Shown here: piece by piece, positions 1-11,400 of the stretch
How positions within the stretch are numbered: position 1 is the first letter of the stretch
Layout: the number at the start of each line of letters is the position of its first letter
Assembly (NCBI RefSeq): GCF_036245865.1
Contig: NZ_BTTW01000001.1
Span: forward strand, 1,178,001-1,242,000
Length of the DNA stretch: 64,000 nt
Source: Corallococcus caeni
GTDB lineage: Bacteria > Myxococcota > Myxococcia > Myxococcales > Myxococcaceae
Direction: 5' to 3'
Program-made: the position numbers and the translations under genes
The notes under the pieces: generated by a model
What the model was told of the DNA's origin: nothing
The model's input: only the letters and a program-made list of their open reading frames with translations
The model's database searches: none

Positions 1-595
1 GCTCCGCGGCGGTGACGCCCGCGCGCCCGCTGGCGAGCTGGGCGCGGACGACTTCCAGCTGCGCGCCCGCCGCGGCCACGTCCGTGCGGGCCGCGTCGCG
101 CAGGGCGTGCGCCCGGGTCGCGGTGGCGCGCAGCAGGTCCAGTTGCTGGGGCGTCACGGCGCCCTCCATCGCCTTCTGGACGGCGACGAGCCGGGCCAGA
201 TCCGCGTCCGCGCGGTCCGCTTCCGCCTGCGCTGCGGCGAGCGAGGCGCGGGCGCGGGCCACGTCGGACTGGCGCGCGAGCAACTGGGCTTCCGTCTGCC
301 CCACCTGTGCCCGCGCCTGGTCGGCGCGCGCCACCAGCGACGTGGGCTCCATGCGGAACAGCGGCGTGCCCACCGCCACGCGCTGTCCTCGCACCACCGC
401 GACGGACGCCACCATGCCGGCCACCGGCGAGGACATGTAGACGTTGTCGCTGACGACGAAGCCGGTGAAGCGCGGCGGCGGTTCCGGGACCGGCCGCCGC
501 AGCCAGAGGATGCCGCTGACGATGACGGCGACCAGGATGGCCCCGGCGATGATGCCTCGCTTCGAGTGTTTCGACTCCCTGCCCGGTCCCGACAC
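1..595 (-). CDS. HlyD-family membrane fusion (periplasmic adaptor) protein, 3' part missing
   Basis: Periplasmic adaptor of a tripartite efflux or secretion pump, inserted in the inner membrane by one N-terminal helix. Read on the minus strand from GTG at 595, the protein has a short basic N-terminus, a hydrophobic helix at about residues 13-30 (IIAGAILVAVIVSGILWL), a biotinyl/lipoyl-like half (VYMSSPVAGMVASVAV...GTPLFRME) and then a long Ala/Gln/Arg-rich coiled-coil hairpin, the EmrA/HlyD order. The start is supported by AGGAGG six bases upstream. The gene runs off the left edge, so the second lipoyl half, beta-barrel and pump partners are not visible. It is divergent from the histidine kinase gene at 926. 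Family call is firm; substrate unknown. Confidence 0.82.
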   Translation of the reverse strand, partial: MSGPGRESKHSKRGIIAGAILVAVIVSGILWLRRPVPEPPPRFTGFVVSDNVYMSSPVAGMVASVAVVRGQRVAVGTPLFRMEPTSLVARADQARAQVGQTEAQLLARQSDVARARASLAAAQAEADRADADLARLVAVQKAMEGAVTPQQLDLLRATATRAHALRDAARTDVAAAGAQLEVVRAQLASGRAGVTAAE

Positions 596-787
596 CCCAG
601 CCTCCTGGCGCGGCCCATGCCGCGAATGAAGCGCCCCCGGAGCGCGGCGGCTCCACGCTACGCCTGCCCGTCCCGGGGAGTCCGCGTCCGGCGCACGGGG
701 CCGTCCAGGCCCTGTGTCCTGGCGTCACCTTGAGCACCGGACGTGCCAGCACTGAACGCCAGGGGAGCCCCCGGGGGCAGGGCCTTC

Positions 788-832
788 TCCTGTTCGGATT
801 TCCGACGCCGGGCGACGGGCCTCCGAACAGGA
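788..832. promoter_or_regulatory. 11-bp inverted repeat in the divergent intergenic region
   Basis: TCCTGTTCGGA (788-798) and TCCGAACAGGA (822-832) form a perfect inverted repeat with a 23-base spacer, inside the roughly 330-bp region between the HlyD-type gene and the histidine kinase gene. It could be an operator for a dimeric regulator or an RNA hairpin in a 5' leader. I see no other feature in 596-925. Confidence 0.35.
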
Positions 833-925
833 AGGGGCGAAGCGGGAGCGGCCCCAGGGCACGCGGGCTGGGGCATCCGCCTTGCTTGGGCATAGGGTAG
901 CGCCCACGGTCCAGGAGGCCGCGCC

Positions 926-2271
926 TTGCATTCCCTACCCCAGCCCACGGCCGCCGGCGTCGAGCAGGTCCAGCGCGAGGCCTTCTCGCGGATGTTCCGG
1001 CAGGTGACGAAGGTGCTGTTGTTCCTGAGCCCCCTCCCGGTGGTGATGGGCTCGCTGGGGCTCATCGGCGACACGGCGGAGTGGCGCCGGTGGTGCGTGG
1101 CGCTGGCGTTGGGGCTCGTGCTGGTGGGGCTGGGGGTCGCGGCGTCGTGGCGGCGGCAGCCGGTGCTGTCACACGAGCAGGGCACGGCCTTGCCGCTGGT
1201 GGCGTTCCCCCTGTTCACGGTGGTGAACCTGTCGCTGGGAGGACTGGAGAGCCCGCTCATTCCCCTCGTGCTGCCGGTGGCCTTCGCCACGGCGATCCTC
1301 TTTCCACCGGCCAGGGCTCGGAGGTGGGCGGGCTACCTGCTCGCGCTGGTGGGCGTGCAGGCGGCGGTGACCTTCACGGGCGTGGTGAGGGACCTGGTGC
1401 CCGCGGTCTTTGGAGGAGGACAGCGCGCGGGGCACAGCGACGCCCTGCTCGTAACGATGCTGGTGGTGACGACGTTCCTCGTGCTCTGGGCGAACTTCAT
1501 CGGCACGACGATGCGGCACACGTTCCGGGGCATGGTGCGCACGGCGCTGGACGCGCGGGATGAAGCCCTGAAGGCCCACGAGGAACGGGTGCGCTCGCTC
1601 ACCACGTTGTCGGGAGAGATTGCCCACGAGCTGAAGAACCCGCTGGCGAGCGTGAAGGGCCTGGCGGCGATGATCGCCCGCGAGGTGGAGGGCCGGCCCG
1701 CGGAGCGGCTGGCGGTGCTGCGCCGGGAGGTGGACCGGATGCAGGAGATCCTCGAAGGGTTCCTCAACTTCTCCCGGCCGCTGCTCCCGCTCAACGAAGC
1801 GCACGTGCCCTTGGACGGCCTGTGTCGTCAGGTGGCCGAGCTGCACGAGGGCATGGCGGGAGAGAGGGGCGTGGCGCTGAGGGTCACGGAGGGGCCGCCA
1901 GTCGAAGCGTGGTGCGACGCGCGCAAGGTGCGGCAGGTGTTGATCGACGTCGTGCAGAACGCGCTGGACGCCGCGCCCAGGGGCACCACGGTGGAGCTCC
2001 AGGCCTGGACGCTGCCGGGAGGCGAGGGCCGCGTGGAGGTGCGCGACCGGGGGCCCGGGCTCGCGGAGGAGGTGCGGGAGCGCGTCTTCGAACCGGGCAT
2101 CACCACGAAGCCCCATGGCTCCGGGCTGGGGCTCGCGCTGTCGCGGGCGCTGATGCGCCAGCACGGCGGAGAGTTGAGCCTGCGCGCACGCAACGGCGGA
2201 GGCTGCGTGGCGGAGTTGCTCCTTCCGGCTGCGTCCCAGGCCGTGGAAGCGCCGCGAAAGGAGGCCCTGTC

Positions 2272-2275
<4 letters not shown>
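926..2275 (+). CDS. Membrane sensor histidine kinase
   Basis: Inner-membrane sensor kinase that autophosphorylates and passes phosphate to the response regulator encoded next to it. The 449-aa protein has about six hydrophobic segments in residues 25-200, then a HisKA dimerisation domain with the phospho-acceptor His-234 in EIAHELKNPLAS, and a HATPase_c domain with N-box (DVVQNALDAAP), G1 box (VRDRGPGL) and G2 box (GSGLGLALSRALMRQHGG). No separate PAS or periplasmic sensor domain is seen, so the signal is probably read in the membrane or by another protein. The start is TTG at 926 with AGGAGG at 913-918. Its stop overlaps the regulator start (GTGA), indicating translational coupling. Confidence 0.93.
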
Positions 2276-3636
<1,361 letters not shown>

Positions 3637-3829
3637 AGGCTCACGGCTCCGACGGGACATGGCGGGAGCCTAACGCGACCTCGATGAACCCTGGCAACGG
3701 TGACGGCGTGGTGGGACTTCCACGTAGCTTCCTGGACGCTTGGCGTTGATGCGTCAGCCCCCGCATTGACCTGTCCGCACGGAATGACAGAGAACGCGAG
3801 AGGTGGATGACGCTGGAAGGAGCGGGGGC

Positions 3830-4273
3830 ATGCAGCGCGACAAATCCGACCACGAGTCCCTGGCCCGCTGGGCCGCTGACTGCGCCGAGCACGTGCTCCC
3901 CCACTTCGAACAGAAGTTCCCGGAGGACCTCCGTCCCCGCCGGGCCCTTGAAGCCATACGGGCCTGGGCCCAGGGAGCGCTGACGATGAGCGAGGCACGC
4001 GGCGCCGCCTTCGCCGCGCACGCCGCCGCCCGCGACGCCAGCGCGCACGCCGCCGCCTGCGCCGCGGCCCGCGCCGCGGGCCATGCCGCCGCCACCGCCC
4101 ACGTCGTCACCCACGCGCCACAGGCCGCCACCTACGCGGCCACCGCCGCGGCCCACGGCGCGGCTGACGCCACCGACGTCGCGGAGGCCACCGCCCGCGA
4201 GCGCGCCTGGCAGCGACAACAGCTACCGGAGCACCTCCACGCGCTGGCGTTTCCGGCGCGCTCCAATCCCTGA
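3830..4273 (+). CDS. Putative immunity protein (Imm-5-like), Ala/His-rich
   Basis: A 147-aa protein matching from memory the Imm-5-like putative immunity family: LARWAADCAEHVLPHFEQKF, then RPRRALEAIRAWAQG, then a long helical stretch built on repeated A-H-A-A and A-A-R-D/A-A-G-H motifs (residues about 55-120). Members are thought to neutralise contact-delivered toxins, but the specific target is unknown. ATG at 3830 is preferred because GGAAGGAG lies just upstream; a GTG nine codons earlier is in frame. No toxin gene adjoins it, so it may be an orphan immunity gene. The composition is strongly biased to Ala, which makes remote homology calls less reliable. Confidence 0.7.
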   Translation: MQRDKSDHESLARWAADCAEHVLPHFEQKFPEDLRPRRALEAIRAWAQGALTMSEARGAAFAAHAAARDASAHAAACAAARAAGHAAATAHVVTHAPQAATYAATAAAHGAADATDVAEATARERAWQRQQLPEHLHALAFPARSNP

Positions 4274-4376
4274 ACGCACCGCGCGTGCGCGACGCAACCC
4301 GGCCATGCCACCTGGCGAGCACTGCCACGGCCCTGTCGTTTGACAAAGCAGGTAAAATCAGATTTCCATTTTTATC

Positions 4377-5255
4377 ATGAACTTCAAACGAGCAGTGTCG
4401 TGCACCGTGGTGCTGGCCTCCGTCGCCTGTGGCGGCCAGGCGTTCGAGGAGGACACGATCGCGGCGGAGGACCTGGCCACCACGCGGCAGGCGGCCTTCT
4501 CCGGCGTGAACGGGACGGTGTGCGAGGAGAGCCCCTACAACTGCAAGCTGCGCCCCTCTGGCGGCAACCGCGTGCAGACCAACGACACGAGCGACGACGA
4601 CTCGTGGGGCATCGTCACGGGCGTCCCCATCCGCGACGGCAACGGCACCATCCTGGGCACGTCCACCCGGACGCGCTCCCTCTTCAACTACGGCCAGACG
4701 CGCACCTTCGCGGGTGAGCTGCACGCGTTCGCGACGTCGACGTCCAACGGCAGTGCGGGCTGGCTGCCCATGTCCGCCATCCTGGGGCGCACCTCCTTCG
4801 AGGAGAAGGTCGGCCACGTCTCCGCGCTGAGCTCCGGGCTGAGCACGATGGCGTGCTACGCCGTGCGCAACTCGCACGACACCACCCTGGAGTTCAAGAA
4901 GGTGGTCTACGACAGCACGGCGGAGCACGAGCGCGCGGGTGACTACCTGCCGCTCGTGCGCGCCAACGGCCTGCGCTCGGTGAACCTCACCTTCAACGTG
5001 CCGGGCTTCGGCCTGGGCGGCGTGGCGGTGGACCACTTCCCCGCGGGGACGAAGTTCCAGCGCTTGGACGTGCCGACGAACTCGGGCGCGCCCTCCATCG
5101 ACATCCCGCTCTGGGTGCAGGACAGCGTGGGGCGCTACCGCCAGCAGTCGGGGACCATGAAGTTCATCTACGGCTACGTCATCGCCGCCACCGGCACCCG
5201 CCGCAACGGCTGGATGGCCTACGACGCGCTCGAGGTCAGCTCCGGCTGCCCTTGA
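4377..5255 (+). CDS. Secreted protein or lipoprotein of unknown function
   Basis: A 292-aa exported protein. The N-terminus (MNFKRAVSCTVVLASVACGG) is a signal peptide with a possible but imperfect lipobox (ASVAC). The mature part has scattered Cys residues (CEESPYNC, MACYAV, SSGCP at the end), consistent with disulfides, and no recognised catalytic motif. Upstream is a short AT-rich tract with TTGACA at 4340-4345, a possible -35 element; there is no good Shine-Dalgarno sequence before the ATG. I do not recognise the family. It is convergent with the secreted-protein gene ending at 5344. Confidence 0.72.
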   Translation: MNFKRAVSCTVVLASVACGGQAFEEDTIAAEDLATTRQAAFSGVNGTVCEESPYNCKLRPSGGNRVQTNDTSDDDSWGIVTGVPIRDGNGTILGTSTRTRSLFNYGQTRTFAGELHAFATSTSNGSAGWLPMSAILGRTSFEEKVGHVSALSSGLSTMACYAVRNSHDTTLEFKKVVYDSTAEHERAGDYLPLVRANGLRSVNLTFNVPGFGLGGVAVDHFPAGTKFQRLDVPTNSGAPSIDIPLWVQDSVGRYRQQSGTMKFIYGYVIAATGTRRNGWMAYDALEVSSGCP

Positions 5256-5313
5256 GACGCCTGTCGCACCGCTCGACGACAACCTTGCAGACCGTGCCGT
5301 TCACGGCGAGCAT

Positions 5314-5335
5314 GCCCGCGTCCCAGGACGCGGGC
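5314..5335. terminator. Hairpin between convergent genes
   Basis: A perfect 10-bp inverted repeat (GCCCGCGTCC / GGACGCGGGC) with a 2-base loop lies between the ends of two convergent genes (5255 on plus, 5344 on minus). There is no T-tract, so it is either a weak bidirectional terminator or an mRNA 3'-end stabiliser. Confidence 0.45.
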
Positions 5336-5343
5336 CCCGCCCC

Positions 5344-6006
5344 TCAGCGGGCCTTCTTCGCGAGCGAGCTCACGACGAACCGGCCATCGACGTAGTCGAC
5401 GGTGCCCAGCTTCTTCCCATACACGCCGGCCGGCTCGTCCACGTTGGCCTTGATGGTGATGACGCGGCCCTTGCGCGGCAGGCCGAGGGTGACGATGGAG
5501 CCCGCCCAGTCCTTGAGGGTCTTTTCGCTCAGGCCCTTCTTCGCGTTCGCCTTGAGGAGTCCGGCGTCGGCGTAGAGCTGGATGGCGTCCGCGTCGGACA
5601 GCTGCAGGGCCGTGTTGTCGGCCTTCAGCCCGTCCGCGTCGCACTTGAAGACCGCCGTGCGGCTCACGGACGCGCCCGACGACACCACCACCAGGTGGTA
5701 GCCGTTCGGGTTCTTGAACAGGGCGGCCTCGTAGGTCTCGATGAGGTCCGGGCTCTCCACCAGCGCGTAGCCATTCGGCACGTCGCGCACCTTGAGGGAC
5801 TCCGCGATGAACTGGGGCGTGATGGGCTCGCCGGAGTCCCGGGCGACGTCCAGCGTCCCCCCGTCCTTGTAGCGCTCGAACAGGTGGCGGAGCGCGACCT
5901 CGATGTTCGTGGTGGCGCAGCCCGCGGACGCGCCAGCCTTCGCGGGCGCGGCTTCGGGGTTGGCGGAGGTCAGGGCCAGGATGAGGGCGGCTTTCAAGAG
6001 AATCAC
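5344..6006 (-). CDS. Secreted protein of unknown function
   Basis: A 220-aa protein starting at GTG 6006 with AAGGAG six bases upstream. The first ~20 residues (VILLKAALILALTSANPEAA) look like a signal peptide with a short n-region. The mature protein has one Cys pair candidate (GCATTN and FKCDADG) and alternating beta segments (GYHLVVVSSGASVSRTAVFKC), but no motif I recognise. It follows the aminoglycoside acetyltransferase gene on the same strand with an 11-base gap and may be cotranscribed. Function not assigned. Confidence 0.7.
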   Translation of the reverse strand: MILLKAALILALTSANPEAAPAKAGASAGCATTNIEVALRHLFERYKDGGTLDVARDSGEPITPQFIAESLKVRDVPNGYALVESPDLIETYEAALFKNPNGYHLVVVSSGASVSRTAVFKCDADGLKADNTALQLSDADAIQLYADAGLLKANAKKGLSEKTLKDWAGSIVTLGLPRKGRVITIKANVDEPAGVYGKKLGTVDYVDGRFVVSSLAKKAR

Positions 6007-6017
6007 GGCGGCTCCTT

Positions 6018-6818
6018 TCAGCGGGGGTACTCCTCCAACCATGCGACGCCGCGGCGCAACAGCCCGCGTGCATCGAAGAGATGGGATGGCGCCTGGGCGA
6101 CCGTTCCCGAGCGCCCAATCCCTTCCGTCAGGCATTGCTCTCCAATGAGCGTGAAGGGGTCCACGCGGGACGCACGCAGGGCGTCCGTCACCGGCTCGCT
6201 GGTGTCGAACTCCTCGAAGTCCACCCAGCGCCGCTCCCCGTCGACGAGGAGCGCTCGCTGGTAGCGGACCACCCGCTTGCCGGGGAGGTCCGCCAGGTGC
6301 TCCGCGTGGTGCAGCAGCGTGAGCTTCTCCAGCGGGGCTCCGAGCATCAGCACCTTGCCCCCGGCCTCCACCAGCCGGGCCAGCGGCGAGCCGGGGCCGT
6401 AGCCGTAGTGGAAGGGGTGGTCCGCGCAGAGCCACTCCGCCCGCGCGCCGATGGCGACCATGCCCGCGTCCGGATGGTCGCTGCGGACCGCGCCGGGCCA
6501 CGTCCGCAGCGTCTCCGCGAGGATGCCGTGGTCGCGGCTGGCCCGCGCGGTGCGCTTGTCGAAGGTGGGGATCTCCTCCCGAAGGCGCGGGTCCTCGAAG
6601 TCCTCCGGCTCCACGCCCATCTCCCAGTCCAGGTACGCCATGAGCGTGCCCCGGGTGCCCACCGCGTCGAACAGCGCCTGCACCACGGTGTTCACCCCGC
6701 CCAGGACGGGCCCCAGGCTCCGGAGGCCGGCGTGGATCATCACGAGGTCGCCCTCTGCCAGGCCCAGCCGCCAGAGCGCCTCCTTCAAGTCGGTCCGGGT
6801 CGCGGGTGCCTTCGTCAT
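6018..6818 (-). CDS. Aminoglycoside N(3)-acetyltransferase family protein
   Basis: Cytosolic acetyl-CoA-dependent acetyltransferase of the AAC(3) family; known members acetylate the 3-amino group of aminoglycosides, though many environmental homologs have untested substrates. The 266-aa length is typical. Family signatures in order: GDLVMIHAGLRSLGPVLGG near residue 20, GTLMAYLDWE, RSDHPDAGMVAIG (the conserved S-x-HP segment), GYGPGSPLARLVEAGGKVLMLGAPL, then LLHHAEHLADLPGKR. These match AAC(3)-II/III/VI rather than AAC(3)-IV. Start at ATG 6818, preceded by AGGAAGG. No transposon or integron feature is nearby, so it looks like a resident gene. Confidence 0.88.
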   Translation of the reverse strand: MTKAPATRTDLKEALWRLGLAEGDLVMIHAGLRSLGPVLGGVNTVVQALFDAVGTRGTLMAYLDWEMGVEPEDFEDPRLREEIPTFDKRTARASRDHGILAETLRTWPGAVRSDHPDAGMVAIGARAEWLCADHPFHYGYGPGSPLARLVEAGGKVLMLGAPLEKLTLLHHAEHLADLPGKRVVRYQRALLVDGERRWVDFEEFDTSEPVTDALRASRVDPFTLIGEQCLTEGIGRSGTVAQAPSHLFDARGLLRRGVAWLEEYPR

Positions 6819-6947
6819 GGTGAGCCGTCCTTCCTGTCGCGTCGGAGCGGAGGATAGCAACAGCGCTGCCCGCGCGGGCATTGAAGGGGTCTCCGGGGAC
6901 CGCGAGTCTTTCCAGGAGACGCCTGCCCATTGTCCCGCATTGATAGA

Positions 6948-6962
6948 CAGCGCTATCCTGAC
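6948..6962 (+). promoter_or_regulatory. Shared promoter-proximal motif of the small Cys-rich lipoprotein genes
   Basis: CAGCGCTATCCTGAC lies 52 bases before the ATG at 7000. An almost identical element (CAGTGCTATCCTGGC) lies 49 bases before the paralog at 45719. Conservation of position and sequence, while bases between the motif and the RBS differ, suggests a promoter (-10-like TATCCT) or operator. Confidence 0.45.
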
Positions 6963-6999
6963 AGGGCAACACCCTTCCCCCAAAACCCAGGAGAAGCGA

Positions 7000-7236
7000 A
7001 TGCGAAAGGCAATCATTGCCGGGCTGATGGCTGTCGGTGTGCTCGCGGGCTGTGGCGGCGCCGAGGACGCGGAGCCGATGAGCCCCGAGGAAGCCAACCG
7101 CGTCGTCGAGATGGCGGTGCCCAGCGCCTGTACCGACGCGTGCGACGCGAAGTACTACCAGTGCTACTTCGGCGGCGGCGACCCGTACTACTGCAACAGC
7201 TATCGCGCGTTCTGCATCTCGCAGTGCCCTCCCTGA
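7000..7236 (+). CDS. Small six-cysteine lipoprotein
   Basis: A 78-aa lipoprotein. The signal peptide MRKAIIAGLMAVGVLAGCGG has a perfect lipobox (LAGC, Cys-18). The mature part carries six further Cys with spacing C-x3-C-x6-C-x9-C-x6-C-x3-C, a nearly mirror-symmetric pattern that suggests two helices held by disulfides. A paralog at 45719 has the same leader, the same RBS context (CAGGAGAAGCG) and a similar Cys pattern but an otherwise different mature sequence. Function unknown; the arrangement would suit a surface or envelope-localised small effector, but that is inference. Confidence 0.75.
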   Translation: MRKAIIAGLMAVGVLAGCGGAEDAEPMSPEEANRVVEMAVPSACTDACDAKYYQCYFGGGDPYYCNSYRAFCISQCPP

Positions 7237-7358
7237 CCGCGCTTCGCGCTGGAGGGACTGGCACCGCCGGGCCCTGGAATGCGACCGCTCAGGCCTGACG
7301 CGGGACCGCCCGGTCACGGGAAGGACCTCCGGGCGGCCCCCACCGCGATGCTGGTGGC

Positions 7359-8426
7359 ATGAACGCCTCGCGGCATCCTCTCTCCCGATGGGCCTTCGCC
7401 CTCGGGCTCGTCACGGCCCCCGTCACCTTCGGCCTCTTCGTGCTGGCGGCCTGCATCGGCGCGTCGGCCTCCGGATGGGGATACGCGCTGGGAGGCGTCC
7501 TGCTCTCGCTGGGCCTCCTCACGAAGAGCTGGCGGACGCGCCGTGGCCTGTCGCGCGCGGGGCTGGGGCTCATCGTCGCGGTCGCGGCGGTCCGGCTCGC
7601 GGTGGCGGACAGCCCCCGAGTGCACACCGAACAGCTGCCGGCGGCGGGAACACGCTACCTGAACCGGCTGGTGGACGAACGGGACGGGACGCTCGTCGCG
7701 GCCCACGCCCTTTTGCGCGCTCGGCGGCTCCCCGCCTCGGACGCGGCCGGGTTCCTTCCCGCGCTGGAGTCCGCCTTCGCGCGGCTCGCCCGGGAGGAGG
7801 GCCCGGTGGCCACGCCCGCCATCGCGACGTGGCTGGGGCTCCAGTCACCCGAGTCCTTCGACGCGGTGGTCATCACCCCGGAGCACCCCAGCCCCGACAC
7901 GGCCGTGGTGATGCTTCACGGCTTCGCCGGCAACTTCACCGTGTATTGCTGGCAGCTGGCCCAGGCCGCCCGGGCCATCTCCGCGACGACCGTCTGTCCC
8001 TCCGTGGGCCCCTCGGGAGCCTGGTGGACCGCCGACGGGGCGAGGACGCTGGAGCGGACCCTGGCGTGGCTCAAGGGCCGGGGCATCCGCCGCGTGTACC
8101 TGGCGGGGCTGTCCAACGGAGCCATGGGAGCTCACGTGCTCAGCAGCCGGGTCGCGTCCTCGGGCATCGAGCTGCGGGGGTTGGTGTTGATCTCCGGCGC
8201 GGAGCGCCGGGCTTCGGCGCCAGCGGTCCCGGTGCTGCTCGTGCAGGGGACGCGCGACACGATGATGCCCGCGCGCCTCGCCCGCGACGTGGCCGCGCGC
8301 ATGGGGAAGCGCGCGACCTGGTTCGAGGTGGACAGCGGGCACTTCGCCTTCCTGGACCGCCATGCCGCCTGCGAGGAAGCCATCCGCGCATGGCTGCTCC
8401 GGCAGGAAGGCCGGGCGTCACGGTGA
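7359..8426 (+). CDS. Membrane-anchored alpha/beta hydrolase
   Basis: A 355-aa protein with two or three N-terminal hydrophobic segments (residues about 10-55 and 65-85), then an alpha/beta-hydrolase domain: HGFAG oxyanion region near 187, nucleophile elbow GLSNG with Ser-252, a candidate acid in VQGTRD, and a catalytic His in DSGHFAF near residue 330. The order fits a serine esterase or hydrolase facing the periplasm. Substrate unknown. Its 3' end overlaps by 9 bases the 3' end of the convergent VIT/VWA gene. Confidence 0.83.
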   Translation: MNASRHPLSRWAFALGLVTAPVTFGLFVLAACIGASASGWGYALGGVLLSLGLLTKSWRTRRGLSRAGLGLIVAVAAVRLAVADSPRVHTEQLPAAGTRYLNRLVDERDGTLVAAHALLRARRLPASDAAGFLPALESAFARLAREEGPVATPAIATWLGLQSPESFDAVVITPEHPSPDTAVVMLHGFAGNFTVYCWQLAQAARAISATTVCPSVGPSGAWWTADGARTLERTLAWLKGRGIRRVYLAGLSNGAMGAHVLSSRVASSGIELRGLVLISGAERRASAPAVPVLLVQGTRDTMMPARLARDVAARMGKRATWFEVDSGHFAFLDRHAACEEAIRAWLLRQEGRASR

Positions 8427-11400
8427 GGGCTGCGCCGACACGCGGTCCTTCGCCGCCACCAGCTCCTCGCGCCGCAACAACAGCCGTGCGTTCGCGTTGG
8501 GCAGGATGCGCACCTGGAAGCGCCGCTGGGCCATGTCCTCGGGGGTGAAGACGTTGCGGTCGCTCACGAGCAGCAGCGCCGTGGGCACCACGTACCGCGC
8601 CGAGTGGTTGCCGTAGTAGTGCACCACCACGTGGTACGGCCCCGGCGCCGCCTTCCGGGCGTGGTACAGCTCCGGCCCCAGGCCATCCGTGATGTCCCAG
8701 TACAGCTGGCCGCCCAGCGACGAGCGCATGTGCTGGTAGAAGCACTTCTCCCCGTTCGGCTCGATGACCCACAGGTCGATGTCCGTGTTGTCCGAGTTCC
8801 AGTGCGTGGTGAGCTGGTAGTCGATGGGCCGCGCGTCCGCGAACAGCGCGTCACCGTCGGGGCCCCGCAGGCCGGCGCGGCGCTCACGGAGCACGGAGGC
8901 CACCTGCGCGAGCCCGGGCTGCCGCTCCAGCCCCGCCAGCATGCGCGCGTAGTGGAAGCTCGCCACCGTCCGCAGCTCGTCGCCATGACGCGGCCACGGG
9001 CGCGCCAGGACGATCTCGTAGTTGCGCGCGGCCTCCGAGTAGCGCCCCGCCGCGTCCAGCGCGAGCGCCTCCTCCAGGAAGGCCTGCGCCTCGAAGGGAC
9101 GGTTGAGGCGCACGTGCTCGAAGAGCTCCGCCGCCGCCGGGTACTGCCCCAGCGCCAGCAGGCCGTACCCCACCAGCCGCAGCGCCTCCGCGTCGCGGGG
9201 CCGCAGCTCCACGGGCGACGACAGCGCGCGCACCGCGCCCCAGGTGTCGCCGGAGAAGGCGCGCCTGCGGGCCACGGCCTCGTAGATCATCACGTCGTCC
9301 CGGTTCTCCCGCCGCGCCTTGCGGTAGGCCAGCTCCGCCTGGAGCCGCTCGTCACCGCCCGCGTAGGGCATGTCCCGCAGCGGCTGGCGCCGCAGGAGCG
9401 CGGGCACGTTCTTCAGTTCGGCGAGGCGGGCCACCACCGCGCGGCCCGAGGAGTGAACGTCATCCAGCGCGATGCCCAGGAGCTTGTCGCGGCGCTGGTC
9501 CTCCTCCCGGCGCCGCAGCGACTCCAGGTTCTCCAGGTCCACCTGCTCGTCGCGCACGGCGTAGCGCGTGTAGTCACCCTCGGACTCCAGCACGAGCATG
9601 GACGCGCGGGCGTTGGCCAGCCGGTAGTGCTGGCTGAGCGCCACCACCATCCGGTCCAACCGCTCGTCATCCAGGGACACCAGCCGGGACACGAAGAGCT
9701 CCGCCCACGCCCGGGGCGCGAAGGCGCTGTCCTCGCCGGACGGCAGCGGGATGCGCAGCGTGCGCTCGGGCCCGGTGCCCGCCTGGGTCACCACCTCCAG
9801 CGCCGCGTCGCCCTTGCCCGGCAGCCGTCCCGCCACCTGCAACTCCTGCCCGGGGAAGACGAGCCGAGGCCGCCCCGCCACCACCAGGTCCTTCACGTCC
9901 GCGCCCACCACGGCCACGCGGGACAGCACCACGGACGCCGCGCGGTGCGCCTTCGCCGCGGCGTCCACCTCCGCCGCGGACAGGACGTTCACGACGCGCC
10001 CCCCGCTGGAGCGCGCCAGCGCGTCGAAGAGTTCGGTGTTCACCGCCGCCTCGCCAAAGCGATACGTCACCCAGCGCAGCGACTCCACGCACGGGTGCCG
10101 GGAGAGCAGCGCGTCCACGCGGCTCTGCCCCCAGGTGATGTTGCCGTCGGAGAGCAGGAAGGCCGTCACGCGCTCCCCGGGAGCGGCGGGCTTGAGCCAT
10201 TCACGTCCGGCACGGTCCAGCTCCTCCAGCGCGCCGTCCACGTGGGACGCGCCCTCCAGGAAGACGTGCTCCAGCTCCGCGAAGCTCGCCTGCCGGTGGG
10301 CGGCGTCGTTCGGGCGGAAGCCCGGCCCGTGCAGCCAGCGGGGGCGCACGTCGAAGAGGAGCACCGCGTACTCCTTCAACGTCGCGTCCTTCTCCAGGAG
10401 GGCGCGCAGCGTGGCCGCCTGGATGGCCCACGCGTTGCCGTCCTCGGAGGACAGCGAGGTGTCCACCACCAGCACCGCGCGGCCCGTGGGAGGGCCCTCC
10501 GCGCCGGAGGTGAGCCGGCCCGGCAGCCGCACCCGCGCGTGGAAGGCGCGGCCCGGGAGGCCCGCGTTGTCGGCCCCCACCAGCACGTCCGCGTCCTCGC
10601 CGCGAGGCTTCAGGGCCAGGCCCAGCGCGCCGTCCCCCGTGAGCTTCGGGAAGTCGTAGACCTGCCACGCGCCCACCGTGCGGGCCTTCGCGCCCGAGTC
10701 CGGCTGCACCGTGACCTCCGGCGCCTGACGCGGGTCCACGTGGACGCGAGCGGTGACGCGCAGCTCCTTGCCCGCGCCCGGAGGCAGCGGCCACGTGTAG
10801 CGCAGGCGGGTGCCGTCGAAGAGGAGCGTCTGCTCGTACGCGATGACGACGCGCTTGAGCGACTTCGGAGGCAGGGGGAAGACGCGGGCGCTGAAGGTGG
10901 ACGCGCCCGACCATTCGAGCAGCGCGGGGTCCACGTTGCGGCGCACGACGTCCTCGTACACCTCCCGTGCGCGCTTCTGCTCCACGACGCGGGCCTCCTG
11001 GATGTCGCCCCAGGAGCGCTTCGCCCCACGGGCCGCCGGAGGCGCGGAGGCGGCCAGCCGCTCCGACTCCGTCGAGTCATCCCCCAGGGGAGGCAGCAGG
11101 TCCGGCGACTGGAACAGCGAGGGCGTGTCCACCGTCACCGCGCCCGAGTACAGCGCGAAGCCCGCCACCGTCGCGCCGCCGGGCAGCGGGTAATAGAACG
11201 TGCCTTCGAGGCTGCGGCCGGTGTCGTTCTCGAAGAGGTGGTCGACCACGGTGCGCGCGCGCGAGCCCTGGATGTACGTGACGACGCGCACGGCGCGGGC
11301 CTTGAGTGGCTGGTAGCGGCCGTCGTCGCTCATCACCAGCACCTTGGCGGCGCGAGGCGCGGCCTCCACGCGAGGCAGCACGGGCACGGGAGCCTCCGGC

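Noticed and set aside
1822-2271. Upstream extension of the NtrC-type regulator frame
   Set aside because: It lies inside the histidine kinase gene; the regulator starts at GTG 2272 with the receiver domain.
5344-7317. 657-codon minus-strand frame reading through the AAC(3) gene
   Set aside because: Only its last 220 codons (from GTG 6006) are a real gene with RBS and signal peptide; the rest is out of frame with AAC(3).
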